Assembly: GCF_021353295.2 (NCBI RefSeq)
Contig: NZ_CP120635.1
Span: forward strand, 1,344,001 to 1,408,000
Source of the DNA: Pseudodesulfovibrio thermohalotolerans
Lineage (GTDB): Bacteria; Desulfobacterota; Desulfovibrionia; Desulfovibrionales; Desulfovibrionaceae
Reading direction: 5' to 3'
Length of the DNA: 64,000 bases
The position numbers were made by a program, and so were the translations under genes. Below, one piece after another: positions 8,219-15,923 of this stretch. The notes beneath the pieces were generated by a model. That model saw only the letters and a program-made list of their open reading frames with translations, had not been told where the DNA came from and ran no database searches. How positions within the stretch are numbered: the stretch's first letter is position 1; the number at the start of each line of letters is the position of its first letter.

Positions 8219-9549
8219 TTCAGCGCACCTCGCAGCATCTCGGCGAATATGCCGATCTGTTCTTCGCTGGTCTTTTCCGTGCAGGCCACCAGCAGGCCGT
8301 TTTCCAGTCCCTCGAAGTACCGGCCCAGGGGGAAGCCCGGGACGTAGCCGCGCTCGGTCAGCTTGTCGATGGCTTCGAAAGCGTTCACGGGCAGGGTCAC
8401 GGCGAACTCGTTGCCGAAGCTCCCCTTGGTGAGCATCTCGACGCCGGGGATGGCGGTCAGCCGCTCGGCGCAGATGTGGGCGCGTTCCATGGAAACCCTT
8501 GCCACCCGCTTGAGGCCCATCTCGCCCAGGGCGCAGATGTGAACCAGGGCGCGCAGGGCGCACAGGGACTGGTTGGAGCAGATGTTGGATGTGGCCCTTT
8601 GGCGTCGGATGTGCTGTTCACGGGCCTGGAGGGTGAGCACGTAGCCGGTGCGGCCATTGGTGTCCGTGGTCCGGCCGACGATGCGGCCGGGCATCTGGCG
8701 GACCATTGTCTTCGTGCAGGTCATGATGCCCAGGTACGGGCCGCCGAAGGAGAGGGGCAGGCCCAGGGACTGGCCTTCGGCCACCGCGATGTCGGCGCCC
8801 ATTTCGCCCGGCGTCTTGAGCAGGGTCTGGAGCACCGGATAGACGGACATGATGGACACGGCCTTGACCGCCTTGGCTGCCGCGAACAGCTCGGTCAGGT
8901 CGTTGACCGAGCCGAAGAAGTTCGGGTTCTGCACCAGCACGGCGGCGGTGGAATCGTCGAGTGCGGCCTTGAGGCCCTCGATGTCCGTCTGGCCGTCCTT
9001 GTGCGGGATGGTGACGAGATCCACGTCCAGATTGGTGGTGTAGGAACCGAGCATGACGCGGTAGATGGGGTTGAGCGCTTCGGAGACCACGATCTTGCGG
9101 CGTTTGGTCTTGCGCACGGCCATCATGGTGGCTTCGTACAGGGCGGTGCCGCCGTCATAGACGGAGGCGTTGGCGCAATCCATGCCCAGCAGCCGGGCCA
9201 CGGCGGTCTGGTATTCGAAAATGGCCTGCAGGGTGCCCTGGGAAGCTTCGGGCTGGTAGGGCGTGTAGGCCGTGTAGAATTCGCCGCGCATGGTCAGCGC
9301 GTCAACGGCGGCCGGAATATAGTGATCGTAAAAACCCGCGCCAAGGAAGCTTACGCTGTCGGTGGCGTTTTTGGCGGCCAGGGCTTCGAGCTTGGAGAGA
9401 ACCTCCATTTCGCTCAGTCCCTCGGGAATGTCGAAACTCTTCGGACGCATGTCGGCGGAAATCTCGGCAAAGAGATCGTCCACGGAGCCCACGCCGATGG
9501 TGGCGAGCATCTCGCGCACTTCGTCTTCGGTATGCGGTACAAACGGCAT
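8215..9549 (-). CDS. gcvPA: Glycine dehydrogenase (decarboxylating) subunit 1
   Basis: 444 residues, the N-terminal half of the split P protein, fold type I aminotransferase-like but without the PLP lysine, matching its partner GcvPB. Recognisable stretches include SFLGAGFYDHYIPAAVD and YTPYQPEASQGTLQ in the first third and LTLQAREQHIRRQRATSNIC near residue 300. Begins MPFVPHTEDEVREML at 9549. A strong terminator-like hairpin separates it from gcvH upstream, so its expression may be lower than that of gcvH. Confidence 0.96.
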   Translation of the reverse strand: MPFVPHTEDEVREMLATIGVGSVDDLFAEISADMRPKSFDIPEGLSEMEVLSKLEALAAKNATDSVSFLGAGFYDHYIPAAVDALTMRGEFYTAYTPYQPEASQGTLQAIFEYQTAVARLLGMDCANASVYDGGTALYEATMMAVRKTKRRKIVVSEALNPIYRVMLGSYTTNLDVDLVTIPHKDGQTDIEGLKAALDDSTAAVLVQNPNFFGSVNDLTELFAAAKAVKAVSIMSVYPVLQTLLKTPGEMGADIAVAEGQSLGLPLSFGGPYLGIMTCTKTMVRQMPGRIVGRTTDTNGRTGYVLTLQAREQHIRRQRATSNICSNQSLCALRALVHICALGEMGLKRVARVSMERAHICAERLTAIPGVEMLTKGSFGNEFAVTLPVNAFEAIDKLTERGYVPGFPLGRYFEGLENGLLVACTEKTSEEQIGIFAEMLRGALK

Positions 9550-9574
9550 GATGAAACCTGCTGTTTTAGGATGA

Positions 9575-9610
9575 GAAAAAAGAAAAGGGCCGAGACGCGC
9601 GCCCCGGCCC
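9575..9610 (-). terminator. Terminator or attenuator between gcvH and gcvPA
   Basis: On the minus strand GGGCCG (complement of 9605-9610), a 12-nt loop, then CGGCCC (complement of 9587-9592), followed by TTTTCTTTTTTCTC. It stands 13 bp past the gcvH stop and 26 bp before the gcvPA start. Because the operon continues, partial read-through is expected. Confidence 0.75.
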
Positions 9611-9622
9611 GACAGCTCGAAC

Positions 9623-10003
9623 CTAGTGCGCTTCGGATTCGACCACGGCGGCGTAGCCTTCGGCGTTCAGCAATCCCTCGGGAGTGCCTTTGACCCGGAA
9701 TTTGAGCATCCAGCCCGCGCCGTAGGGCTCTTCGTTGACCTTTTCCGGCGCGTCCTCAAGCTCGGCGTTGACTTCGATAACCTCGCCGCTCACCGGCGCG
9801 TAGATTTCGCTCGCGGCCTTGACGGACTCGACCGAGCCCATTTCCGCGCCCGCCTCGAAGGTGTCGCCCACCTCGGGCAGTTCCACGAAGGTCAGGTCGC
9901 CCAGTTGCTCCTGGGCGAACTGGGTGATGCCGACGGTTGCGACGTCACCTTCGACCATGACCCACTCGTGGGTTTTCGCATACATCAGATCTTCAGGGAT
10001 CAT
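9623..10003 (-). CDS. gcvH: Glycine cleavage system H protein
   Basis: 126 residues, the usual size. It carries the lipoyl arm that shuttles the aminomethyl intermediate between P, T and L proteins; the lipoylated Lys is K62 in SVESVKAAS. Start ATG at 10003 follows GGAGAAG. It is the first gene of the gcv operon. No glycine riboswitch-like sequence could be recognised in the leader, and no gcvT occurs in the window, so the T protein must be encoded elsewhere. Confidence 0.96.
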   Translation of the reverse strand: MIPEDLMYAKTHEWVMVEGDVATVGITQFAQEQLGDLTFVELPEVGDTFEAGAEMGSVESVKAASEIYAPVSGEVIEVNAELEDAPEKVNEEPYGAGWMLKFRVKGTPEGLLNAEGYAAVVESEAH

Positions 10004-10315
10004 ATTCTTCTCCTTGCTCCGAAAAGGGGTTTATCGATTCTATGATCGGTAGTCTTTAGCATGGGATGAAAATGTTGGAAACAGTAAAAATAATGACACT
10101 TTCGAGGTTGTTACCGAAATTTATAGACAAGTTCGCCATAGCGCCAAAAAGCTGACGAACAGGCTTTGTGGTCATGGGCAATAGCTCCGTATTTTCAAAG
10201 GATTGTCTATGAGGTTGTACTCGATAAGGTCATACACGTTTTTATCCGTAGGTGTAAAAAGTATCACGATATCTGTTGACCATGGCACGAAGCGAGAGTA
10301 GTCTCCCTCTTGCGT
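10004..10315. other. Divergent intergenic region upstream of gcvH
   Basis: AT-richer stretch between gcvH (minus) and a methyltransferase (plus). It should hold promoters for both but I found no clear -35/-10 pair. A TAAA...CGATAA stretch before gcvH has wrong spacing for a sigma-28 site. No small gene is evident. Confidence 0.5.
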
Positions 10316-11011
10316 ATGAGCAATACATCTTTAAACAACTTTTCGGCTGGTTCTTTCGCTGCTCCCGATCCGGGCTCCCGCGTGGAGGTTGAGGTGGGCG
10401 GCCGCGTCTGGCTTCTCGACCGCGCCGCGGACATGGAGGCGTTGTGGGACGCCATGGACGACGGTGACCTGGACGAGGACGAACGGCTTCCGTACTGGGC
10501 CGAGGTCTGGCCCGCCAGCGTACTGCTCGGGCGGCATATCCTGCGCAACGCGGAGAAGCTGCGCGGCCGCGCCTGTCTCGATCTTGGCTGCGGGCTCGGC
10601 CTTACCGGCATGATCGCGGCTTCGGTGGGCGCGCGGGTGGCGGCCTTCGATTACGAATGGCCCGCCGTGCGTTTCGCCCGTCACAACGGCGAACTCAACA
10701 ATGTTCCCCAGCCCTTGTGGCTGCTCATGGACTGGCGGCAGCCCGCCTTCAATCCGCACGCCTTCGATTTCATCTGGGGCGGGGACGTGCTGTATGAAAA
10801 ACGTTTTTTCGATCCCCTGATTCGGTTGTTCCGCCACGCCCTTGCGCCCGGCGGACGCATCTGGATCGGCGAGCCTGTGCGCACCGTGTCCCGGCCCGTC
10901 TGGGAGCGGCTGCGCGCCGAAGGGTTCGCCGCCGAGAAATTGGTCGTGGAAAAGGTCGCCCTGTGCGGCCAGAACGCCACGGTAAACCTTTGGGAAATCA
11001 CCATTCCCTGA
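10316..11011 (+). CDS. Class I SAM-dependent methyltransferase
   Basis: 231 residues from the ATG at 10316 (MSNTSLNNF); a TTG six bases earlier is less likely. Motif I is [12 protein letters not shown] near residue 85, an acidic residue ends the next strand (AAFDYEW), and [11 protein letters not shown] near 148 corresponds to the post-II region of the METTL21/METTL20 lysine methyltransferase-like group, which modify protein lysines. That assignment is tentative, since small-molecule methyltransferases can look alike. It ends 14 bp before nikR, so the two may be one transcript. No strong ribosome site is visible. Confidence 0.8.
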   Translation: MSNTSLNNFSAGSFAAPDPGSRVEVEVGGRVWLLDRAADMEALWDAMDDGDLDEDERLPYWAEVWPASVLLGRHILRNAEKLRGRACLDLGCGLGLTGMIAASVGARVAAFDYEWPAVRFARHNGELNNVPQPLWLLMDWRQPAFNPHAFDFIWGGDVLYEKRFFDPLIRLFRHALAPGGRIWIGEPVRTVSRPVWERLRAEGFAAEKLVVEKVALCGQNATVNLWEITIP

Positions 11012-11025
11012 CATTGGAGGACACT

Positions 11026-11445
11026 ATGGGCAAGACCATTCGATTCGGTGTGTCTCTGGATTCCGATTTGCTTGAAAAATTTGACCAACACTGCGCGGAA
11101 CGCAGCTATCAGACCCGTTCCGAGGCCATTCGCGACCTTATCCGCAACACGCTGGTGCAGCGTGAATGGGAGCAAGCCGAGGGCGATCTCGCCGGGACCC
11201 TGACCCTGGTTTACGACCACCACAAGTCCGGGCTGTCGCAGCGGTTGACCGAGATTCAGCATGAGGCGCATCACGTTATTCAGTCATCGCTGCACGTGCA
11301 TCTCGACCATTACAACTGCCTTGAAGTCATCATCCTCAAGGGTGACGCCGAGGTTATCAAGGACCTCGGGCAGAAGCTCATATCCACCAAGGGCGTCAAG
11401 CACGGCAACCTCGCCTTGACAACCACGGGCAAAGACTTGATTTAA
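11026..11445 (+). CDS. nikR: Nickel-responsive regulator NikR
   Basis: 139 residues, the normal size. The N-terminal ribbon-helix-helix DNA-binding segment ([16 protein letters not shown]) is followed by an ACT-like nickel-binding domain. The high-affinity Ni site is complete: H79, H90, H92 and C98 have the same spacing (11, 2, 6) as H76/H87/H89/C95 of the E. coli protein. It represses nickel uptake genes when nickel is sufficient; no nik transporter is in the window. Start follows TTGGAGG. Nickel control fits an organism with NiFe hydrogenases, which is inference. Confidence 0.95.
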   Translation: MGKTIRFGVSLDSDLLEKFDQHCAERSYQTRSEAIRDLIRNTLVQREWEQAEGDLAGTLTLVYDHHKSGLSQRLTEIQHEAHHVIQSSLHVHLDHYNCLEVIILKGDAEVIKDLGQKLISTKGVKHGNLALTTTGKDLI

Positions 11446-11471
11446 GGATCCTCCGGCGCGGGAAAGGGATG

Positions 11472-11497
11472 AGCCTCCCTTGAACGAGGGGCTTTTT
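11472..11497 (+). terminator. Possible nikR terminator
   Basis: Imperfect stem AGCC-t-CC (11472-11478) with GGGGCT (11487-11492) followed by TTTTT at 11493-11497, 27 bp after the nikR stop. It lies in the 170-bp spacer before folE2. Confidence 0.5.
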
Positions 11498-11612
11498 CCC
11501 ACCTTTGCCGATCCCCTCTTCCCCGAACGTTGCGGCGTCGCCCTTCGGGTCGGGGAGAGCGGAGGAGCGCGTTTTATCCAGTGCAAGGATCGAGGAAGAA
11601 AGGGATAGATTG

Positions 11613-12383
11613 ATGGAAGATGTACAGAAAAGTCAGGCTACTATCGCCATGCCCATCGACAGGGTAGGCGTCAAGGGGTTGCGGCTGCCGATCATAGTCC
11701 GGGACCGCGAGTCCGGGATTCAGCATACCGTGGCCCAGGTTTCCATGTCCGTGGACCTGCCCGCCGAGTTCAAGGGCACGCACATGAGCCGTTTCGTGGA
11801 GGCTCTGGAACATTGGGAAGGGACGCTCGACTACAATTCCTTCCGGACGCTGCTCGACGACATCGTGGATCGGCTCCAGGCCCGCAGCGCCCACCTGCGT
11901 TTCGTATTTCCCTATTTCCTGCGCCGCCGGTCTCCGGTTTCCAAGGCTGGGGGCCTCATGGATTACACCTGCCGGGTGGACGGCAACCTCAAAGAAGGCA
12001 AGCTGACCTTCACTCTGGGCGCGGACGTGCCGGTCATGACCGTCTGTCCCTGCTCCAAGGCCATCTCCGACGAAGGCGCGCACTCCCAGCGGGCCGAGGT
12101 GCGCATCCGCACCCGTTTCGACGGCTTCCTCTGGCTGGAGGACCTTATCGAGATCGGCGAGCGCGCCGGGTCCTGCCAGGTCTTTTCCCTGCTCAAGCGC
12201 GAGGATGAGAAATACGTCACCGAGACCGCCTTCGCCAATCCGACCTTTGTGGAGGACGTGGTCCGCGAGGCGGCCAAGGGGCTCGACGAACACCCCCGCG
12301 TGCATTGGTACAAGGTCGAGGTCGAGAGCTTCGAGTCCATCCACAACCACTCGGCCTTCGCGGTCATCGAGAGCGGGGATTAG
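11613..12383 (+). CDS. folE2: GTP cyclohydrolase I, type FolE2 (GCYH-IB)
   Basis: 256 residues, start [14 protein letters not shown] with purine-rich AGAAAGG upstream. FolE2 makes 7,8-dihydroneopterin triphosphate from GTP, the entry step to folate and other pterins, and can use metals other than zinc. The signature [12 protein letters not shown] (C145, C147) with the metal-binding Cys is present. It sits behind nikR, so metal economy could be a common theme, but a terminator-like hairpin between them argues for separate transcription. Reads complete. Confidence 0.95.
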   Translation: MEDVQKSQATIAMPIDRVGVKGLRLPIIVRDRESGIQHTVAQVSMSVDLPAEFKGTHMSRFVEALEHWEGTLDYNSFRTLLDDIVDRLQARSAHLRFVFPYFLRRRSPVSKAGGLMDYTCRVDGNLKEGKLTFTLGADVPVMTVCPCSKAISDEGAHSQRAEVRIRTRFDGFLWLEDLIEIGERAGSCQVFSLLKREDEKYVTETAFANPTFVEDVVREAAKGLDEHPRVHWYKVEVESFESIHNHSAFAVIESGD

Positions 12384-12562
12384 CGCGAGCCGGGCGATTT
12401 GGGCCCATGGGGAAATCCCGCCTTGGCCTAACGCCGTCGTGGGTGCGTTGAACACGTTTCATGGGCGGCCTGCGGGATGTTACCGCCCCGATTTGCATCC
12501 CCGGCTTCGGGCGCGTATACCGAACAAAGGCTGCTTCCCCTGGTTCAAGGGAGTGATTACCC

Positions 12563-12889
12563 ATGTCCGACGTCAACATCTCGGCCCTGACCGCGCTGTC
12601 CACCGTGCAGGAGGTTTCGGCCAACAACATCGCCAACGTGAATACCGACGGCTTCAGGGCTTCGTCGGTTTCCCTTGAGTCCGGTCCGGAAGGGCGGGGC
12701 GTCGAGGTGGCGTCCATCACCGAATCTTCCGTGCCCGGCGTTATGGTCGATGGCGTGGAGACCTCCAACACCGACATTGGCCGCGAGATGACGGACATGA
12801 TTGGCACCGGGCACGCCTTTTCCGCGAACACCGCCTTCGTCCGCGCCCAGGAGGAGATGACCGGCCATCTCCTGAATCTGATCGCCTGA
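12563..12889 (+). CDS. Small FlgC-like flagellar rod-family protein
   Basis: 108 residues. The start has the rod/hook N-terminal pattern (ALTALSTVQEVSANNIANVNTDGFRA, here split: helix then NNIANVNTDGF at residues 21-31), and the end has the matching C-terminal helix (DIGREMTDMIGTGHAFSANT). Between them only about 35 residues remain, far shorter than FlgC (about 140). It lies away from the flagellar block. It may be an alternative rod subunit or a decayed paralogue; the reading frame is intact. Confidence 0.75.
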   Translation: MSDVNISALTALSTVQEVSANNIANVNTDGFRASSVSLESGPEGRGVEVASITESSVPGVMVDGVETSNTDIGREMTDMIGTGHAFSANTAFVRAQEEMTGHLLNLIA

Positions 12890-13073
12890 CGGCGGGGCGG
12901 CCCTGTCTTCCCGGAGCGGCTTCTCCTGTCCAGCGCCCGGTCCAGTGCCTTCCGGCGCGTGCTTGACATCTCATTCCCTCATATCATACGGTCTATCATG
13001 GCCCGTCTGCGCGCCTTCCCGATTTTCACGGGGAGACACAGAGCGGGCCATACTTGCGACAGACGAGGAGACC

Positions 13074-14468
13074 ATGACCAATACCGTGAAGACTGATTTC
13101 GACGTCATTATCGTGGGGGCGGGCCCGGCAGGGCTGTTCGCCGCCTACTACCTTAGCGAGCATTCCGACCTGAACGTGTTGCTTATCGACAAGGGCAAAC
13201 GTTCCCTGAAACGCAATTGCCCCATCTCCGGCGACCAGGAGTGCATCAAGTGCCGCCCCTGCAACATCCTGTGCGGCGTGGGCGGGGCCGGACTGTTCTC
13301 CGATGGCAAGCTCAACTACATCCACAAGCTCGGCAAGACCGACCTGACCCAGTTCGTCGGCACCTCCGAGGCGATTCAGCTCATCGAGGAAACCGAGGAA
13401 ATCTTCAACAAGTTCGGCATGGACGGCAAGGTCTTCCCCACCGACATGGAGGCGGCCAAGCAGATTCGCAAGCAGGCGCGCAAGGACGGCATCGATCTGC
13501 TCGTCATCAAGCAGAAGCACCTGGGTAGCGACAATCTGCCCGGCCATATCGCTGGCATGGCCGATCATATCCGCGACAAAGGCGTGGTTTTCCATACTTC
13601 CGAGAACGTCACCGACGTGCTCGTGAACAAGGGAAGGGTAACGGGCGTCGTCACCAGCCGGGGTGAATACACCGCCAGAAACGTTATTCTCGCCCCCGGA
13701 CGGGTGGGAGCCGAATGGGTCGCCCACGAGGTCCGCAAGCACGGCATCCAAGTGTCCCAGCGCGGCATCGAGGTGGGCGTGCGCGTCGAGGTTCACAACG
13801 AGATCATGCAGGACATCTGCTCGGTGATCTACGACCCGACCTTCTTCGTGCGCACCAACAAGTACGACGATCAGACCCGCACCTTTTGCACGAATTACGG
13901 CGGTTACGTCGCGCTCGAAAACTATCAGGATTTCGTCTGCGTCAACGGCCACGCGCTCATGAACAAGAAGTCCGACAACACCAACTTCGCCTTCCTCTCC
14001 AAGGTCGTGCTCAACGATCCGGTGGAGGACAACCAGGCATACGGCGAGTCCATCGGCCGTCTGGCCACTCTTATCGGCGGCGGCAAGCCCATCCTCCAGC
14101 GGTTCGGCGACCTCAGGCGCGGACGTCGTTCCACCTGGGATCGCATCGGCAACGGCTACATCGAGCCGACCCTCAGGAACGTGGTCCCCGGCGACATCGC
14201 CATGGCCCTGCCCGAGCGCATCCTGACCAACCTCATGGACGGCCTGGAACAGCTCAACAACGTGGTGCCCGGCGTTTCCAACGACGAGACCCTGCTCTAC
14301 GCCCCCGAGATCAAGTTCTTCGCCACTCAGGTCGAGACTCGCGAGCATCTCGAAACCAGCGTGGACGGCCTTTTCGTGGCCGGAGACGGTCCCGGCGTGG
14401 CCGGAAACATCGTCGGCGCGGCCGCCACCGCCCTCATTCCCGCCAAGGAAATCATCCGCCGCTTGTAA
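13074..14468 (+). CDS. FAD-dependent oxidoreductase (COG2509-like)
   Basis: 464 residues from the ATG at 13074 after GAGGAG. The Rossmann motif IIVGAGPAGLFAAYYL (about residues 11-26) binds FAD; next comes a Cys-rich segment CPISGDQECIKCRPCNILCG (residues 45-64, broken here into its Cys positions C45, C53, C56, C59, C63) and at the C-terminus the GLFVAGDGPGVAGNI flavin motif. The family is common in anaerobes, is annotated as uncharacterised FAD-dependent dehydrogenase, and its substrate is unknown. Single gene, with a strong terminator behind it. Confidence 0.85.
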   Translation: MTNTVKTDFDVIIVGAGPAGLFAAYYLSEHSDLNVLLIDKGKRSLKRNCPISGDQECIKCRPCNILCGVGGAGLFSDGKLNYIHKLGKTDLTQFVGTSEAIQLIEETEEIFNKFGMDGKVFPTDMEAAKQIRKQARKDGIDLLVIKQKHLGSDNLPGHIAGMADHIRDKGVVFHTSENVTDVLVNKGRVTGVVTSRGEYTARNVILAPGRVGAEWVAHEVRKHGIQVSQRGIEVGVRVEVHNEIMQDICSVIYDPTFFVRTNKYDDQTRTFCTNYGGYVALENYQDFVCVNGHALMNKKSDNTNFAFLSKVVLNDPVEDNQAYGESIGRLATLIGGGKPILQRFGDLRRGRRSTWDRIGNGYIEPTLRNVVPGDIAMALPERILTNLMDGLEQLNNVVPGVSNDETLLYAPEIKFFATQVETREHLETSVDGLFVAGDGPGVAGNIVGAAATALIPAKEIIRRL

Positions 14469-14498
14469 GTGCGAAGCGGGTGCGTCCGAATACGTGAA

Positions 14499-14525
14499 AG
14501 GCCCGGTCGATGCCGGGCCTTTTTT
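14499..14525 (+). terminator. Rho-independent terminator
   Basis: AGGCCCGG (14499-14506), loop TCGATG, CCGGGCCT (14513-14520), then TTTTT. It ends the FAD oxidoreductase transcript. Confidence 0.92.
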
Positions 14526-14842
14526 GTTTTGGAGCCCAGTTCCCGTCTCTTCCAAACTCGCGGCCTTTTCATGGGCAGGGGAGGGACGGCACGTTTCAGG
14601 CTAATGGCAGGCGGAAAGACGCCCTGAAAAGTCTTTGCGGATGCTTTGCTACGCGGAATCCTGTCCAACGTGAGTCGGAAAAAAGCGGCTGGCAGGGTGG
14701 CGATTTTCCAGAATATCTTTGTATAAAACGGTTATAGTCGTTGACATGCTGTCAGTAAATTGACAGAGAAGATGTATATTAATGATATGGCTGCGGGGCG
14801 GGGGTCCTGTTGGCCGTGCATCCATGCGAATCCGGAGGAGAA
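14526..14842. promoter_or_regulatory. Promoter region of the sigma-54 activator gene with operator-like dyad
   Basis: No gene in this stretch. TTGACATGCTGTCAG at 14741-14755 contains the dyad TGACA-TGC-TGTCA, and a second TTGACAG follows at 14760-14766. Both could be -35 boxes (a weak TGATAT lies 17 bp after the second) or half-sites for an autoregulator. The 200 bp before are featureless to my reading. Confidence 0.45.
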
Positions 14843-15859
14843 ATGTCGCTCAACCTGGACGGCATCATTGGGAACAGTCCGGCCCTGGCCAAGGTCTTCA
14901 AGGTCCTGAAAAAGGTCGCGCCCACGGACAGCACCGTGCTGGTCACGGGCGAGTCGGGGACCGGCAAGGAGCTTCTGGTCAGGGCGTTGCACCGCAACAG
15001 CGGGCGTCGCGACATGCCGTTCGTCCCCATTAACTGTGGGGCGATTCCGAGAGAACTGCTCGAATCCGAGCTCTTCGGCCACGAGAAGGGAGCCTTTACC
15101 CACGCCATCCGCTCGCGGCCCGGCCGTTTCGAGCTGGCCGACGGCGGGACCATCTTTCTCGATGAAATCGGCGAGATGGACCTCTCGTTGCAGGTCAAGA
15201 TTCTTCGCGCCTTGCAGGAGAAGGAGATCGAGCGGGTGGGCGGCACTTCCATCAAGAAGGTCGACGTCCGCGTGGTGGCGGCCACCAACCGCGACCTGGA
15301 AGGCGAGGTCGCCGCAGGTCGGTTTCGCGAGGATTTGTTCTATCGCCTCAATGTCATTCCCCTGAACCTTCCGCCCCTGCGTGAGCGGGGCATGGATATC
15401 CTGCTTCTGGCCGAGCATTTTCTCGGCCGCCATTGCGGCAGCAAGGCGCGCAAGCCGCTTTCCCTTTCCGAGAAGGCGCGGCAGATGCTTCTGACCTATT
15501 CCTGGCCCGGCAATGTGCGCGAGTTGGAGAACTTCATGGAGCGGCTGACCATCCTGTGCGATGGCTGCGAGGTGAAGCCCGAGGATTTGCCCGAAAAAAT
15601 CTTCACGGACATCGGGGAGAGTCCGCTCAGGGAGGAAGAGAAGATCGAGCCGGTCCATCCTGTCGGATTCGCCTGGCCCTCCCTCAAGGACATGCGGGAC
15701 AAGGATCTCAAGCTCAAGGATTTTCTGGAGGCCATCGAGGGCCGTCTGCTGGCGGAGGCCCTGGAGCAGGCCGACGGGGTCAAGAACAAGGCTGCGGAAT
15801 TGGTTGGCATAAAGAGAACCACCCTCATCGAGAAGTTGAAAAAGAGGGATTTGCTGTAA
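14843..15859 (+). CDS. Sigma-54-dependent transcriptional activator without receiver domain
   Basis: 338 residues; ATG at 14843 follows GGAGGAG. It is an AAA+ sigma-54 activator: Walker A GESGTGKE (36-43), the sigma-54 contact loop at 83-88, Walker B GGTIFLDEIGEM, the R-finger region and a Fis-type HTH at about 303-338 (AAELVGIKRTTLIEKL). The N-terminal sensory or receiver domain is missing, as in PspF and some flagellar activators. The contact loop reads GAFTHA rather than GAFTGA. A flagellar operon in this window has a -24/-12 promoter, so it is a possible target; this is inference. Confidence 0.93.
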   Translation: MSLNLDGIIGNSPALAKVFKVLKKVAPTDSTVLVTGESGTGKELLVRALHRNSGRRDMPFVPINCGAIPRELLESELFGHEKGAFTHAIRSRPGRFELADGGTIFLDEIGEMDLSLQVKILRALQEKEIERVGGTSIKKVDVRVVAATNRDLEGEVAAGRFREDLFYRLNVIPLNLPPLRERGMDILLLAEHFLGRHCGSKARKPLSLSEKARQMLLTYSWPGNVRELENFMERLTILCDGCEVKPEDLPEKIFTDIGESPLREEEKIEPVHPVGFAWPSLKDMRDKDLKLKDFLEAIEGRLLAEALEQADGVKNKAAELVGIKRTTLIEKLKKRDLL

Positions 15860-15923
15860 CCTGCGGAGTAGTGCAAGAGTTGCCCGTTTCGCGGGTAGCA
15901 CGACAATTGCATAACTGCTTGCC

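Noticed and set aside
6776..8563. Longer 595-codon form of gcvPB
   Set aside because: The added N-terminus is the wrong phase of gcvPA; start with ATGA overlap at 8218 fits the family.
10020..10060. Sigma-28-like TAAA...CGATAA before gcvH
   Set aside because: Spacing is 16 not 15, the first two bases of the -10 do not fit, and a flagellar promoter makes no sense for gcv.
10004..10315. Glycine riboswitch before gcvH
   Set aside because: None of the conserved glycine aptamer segments could be found on the minus strand of this region.
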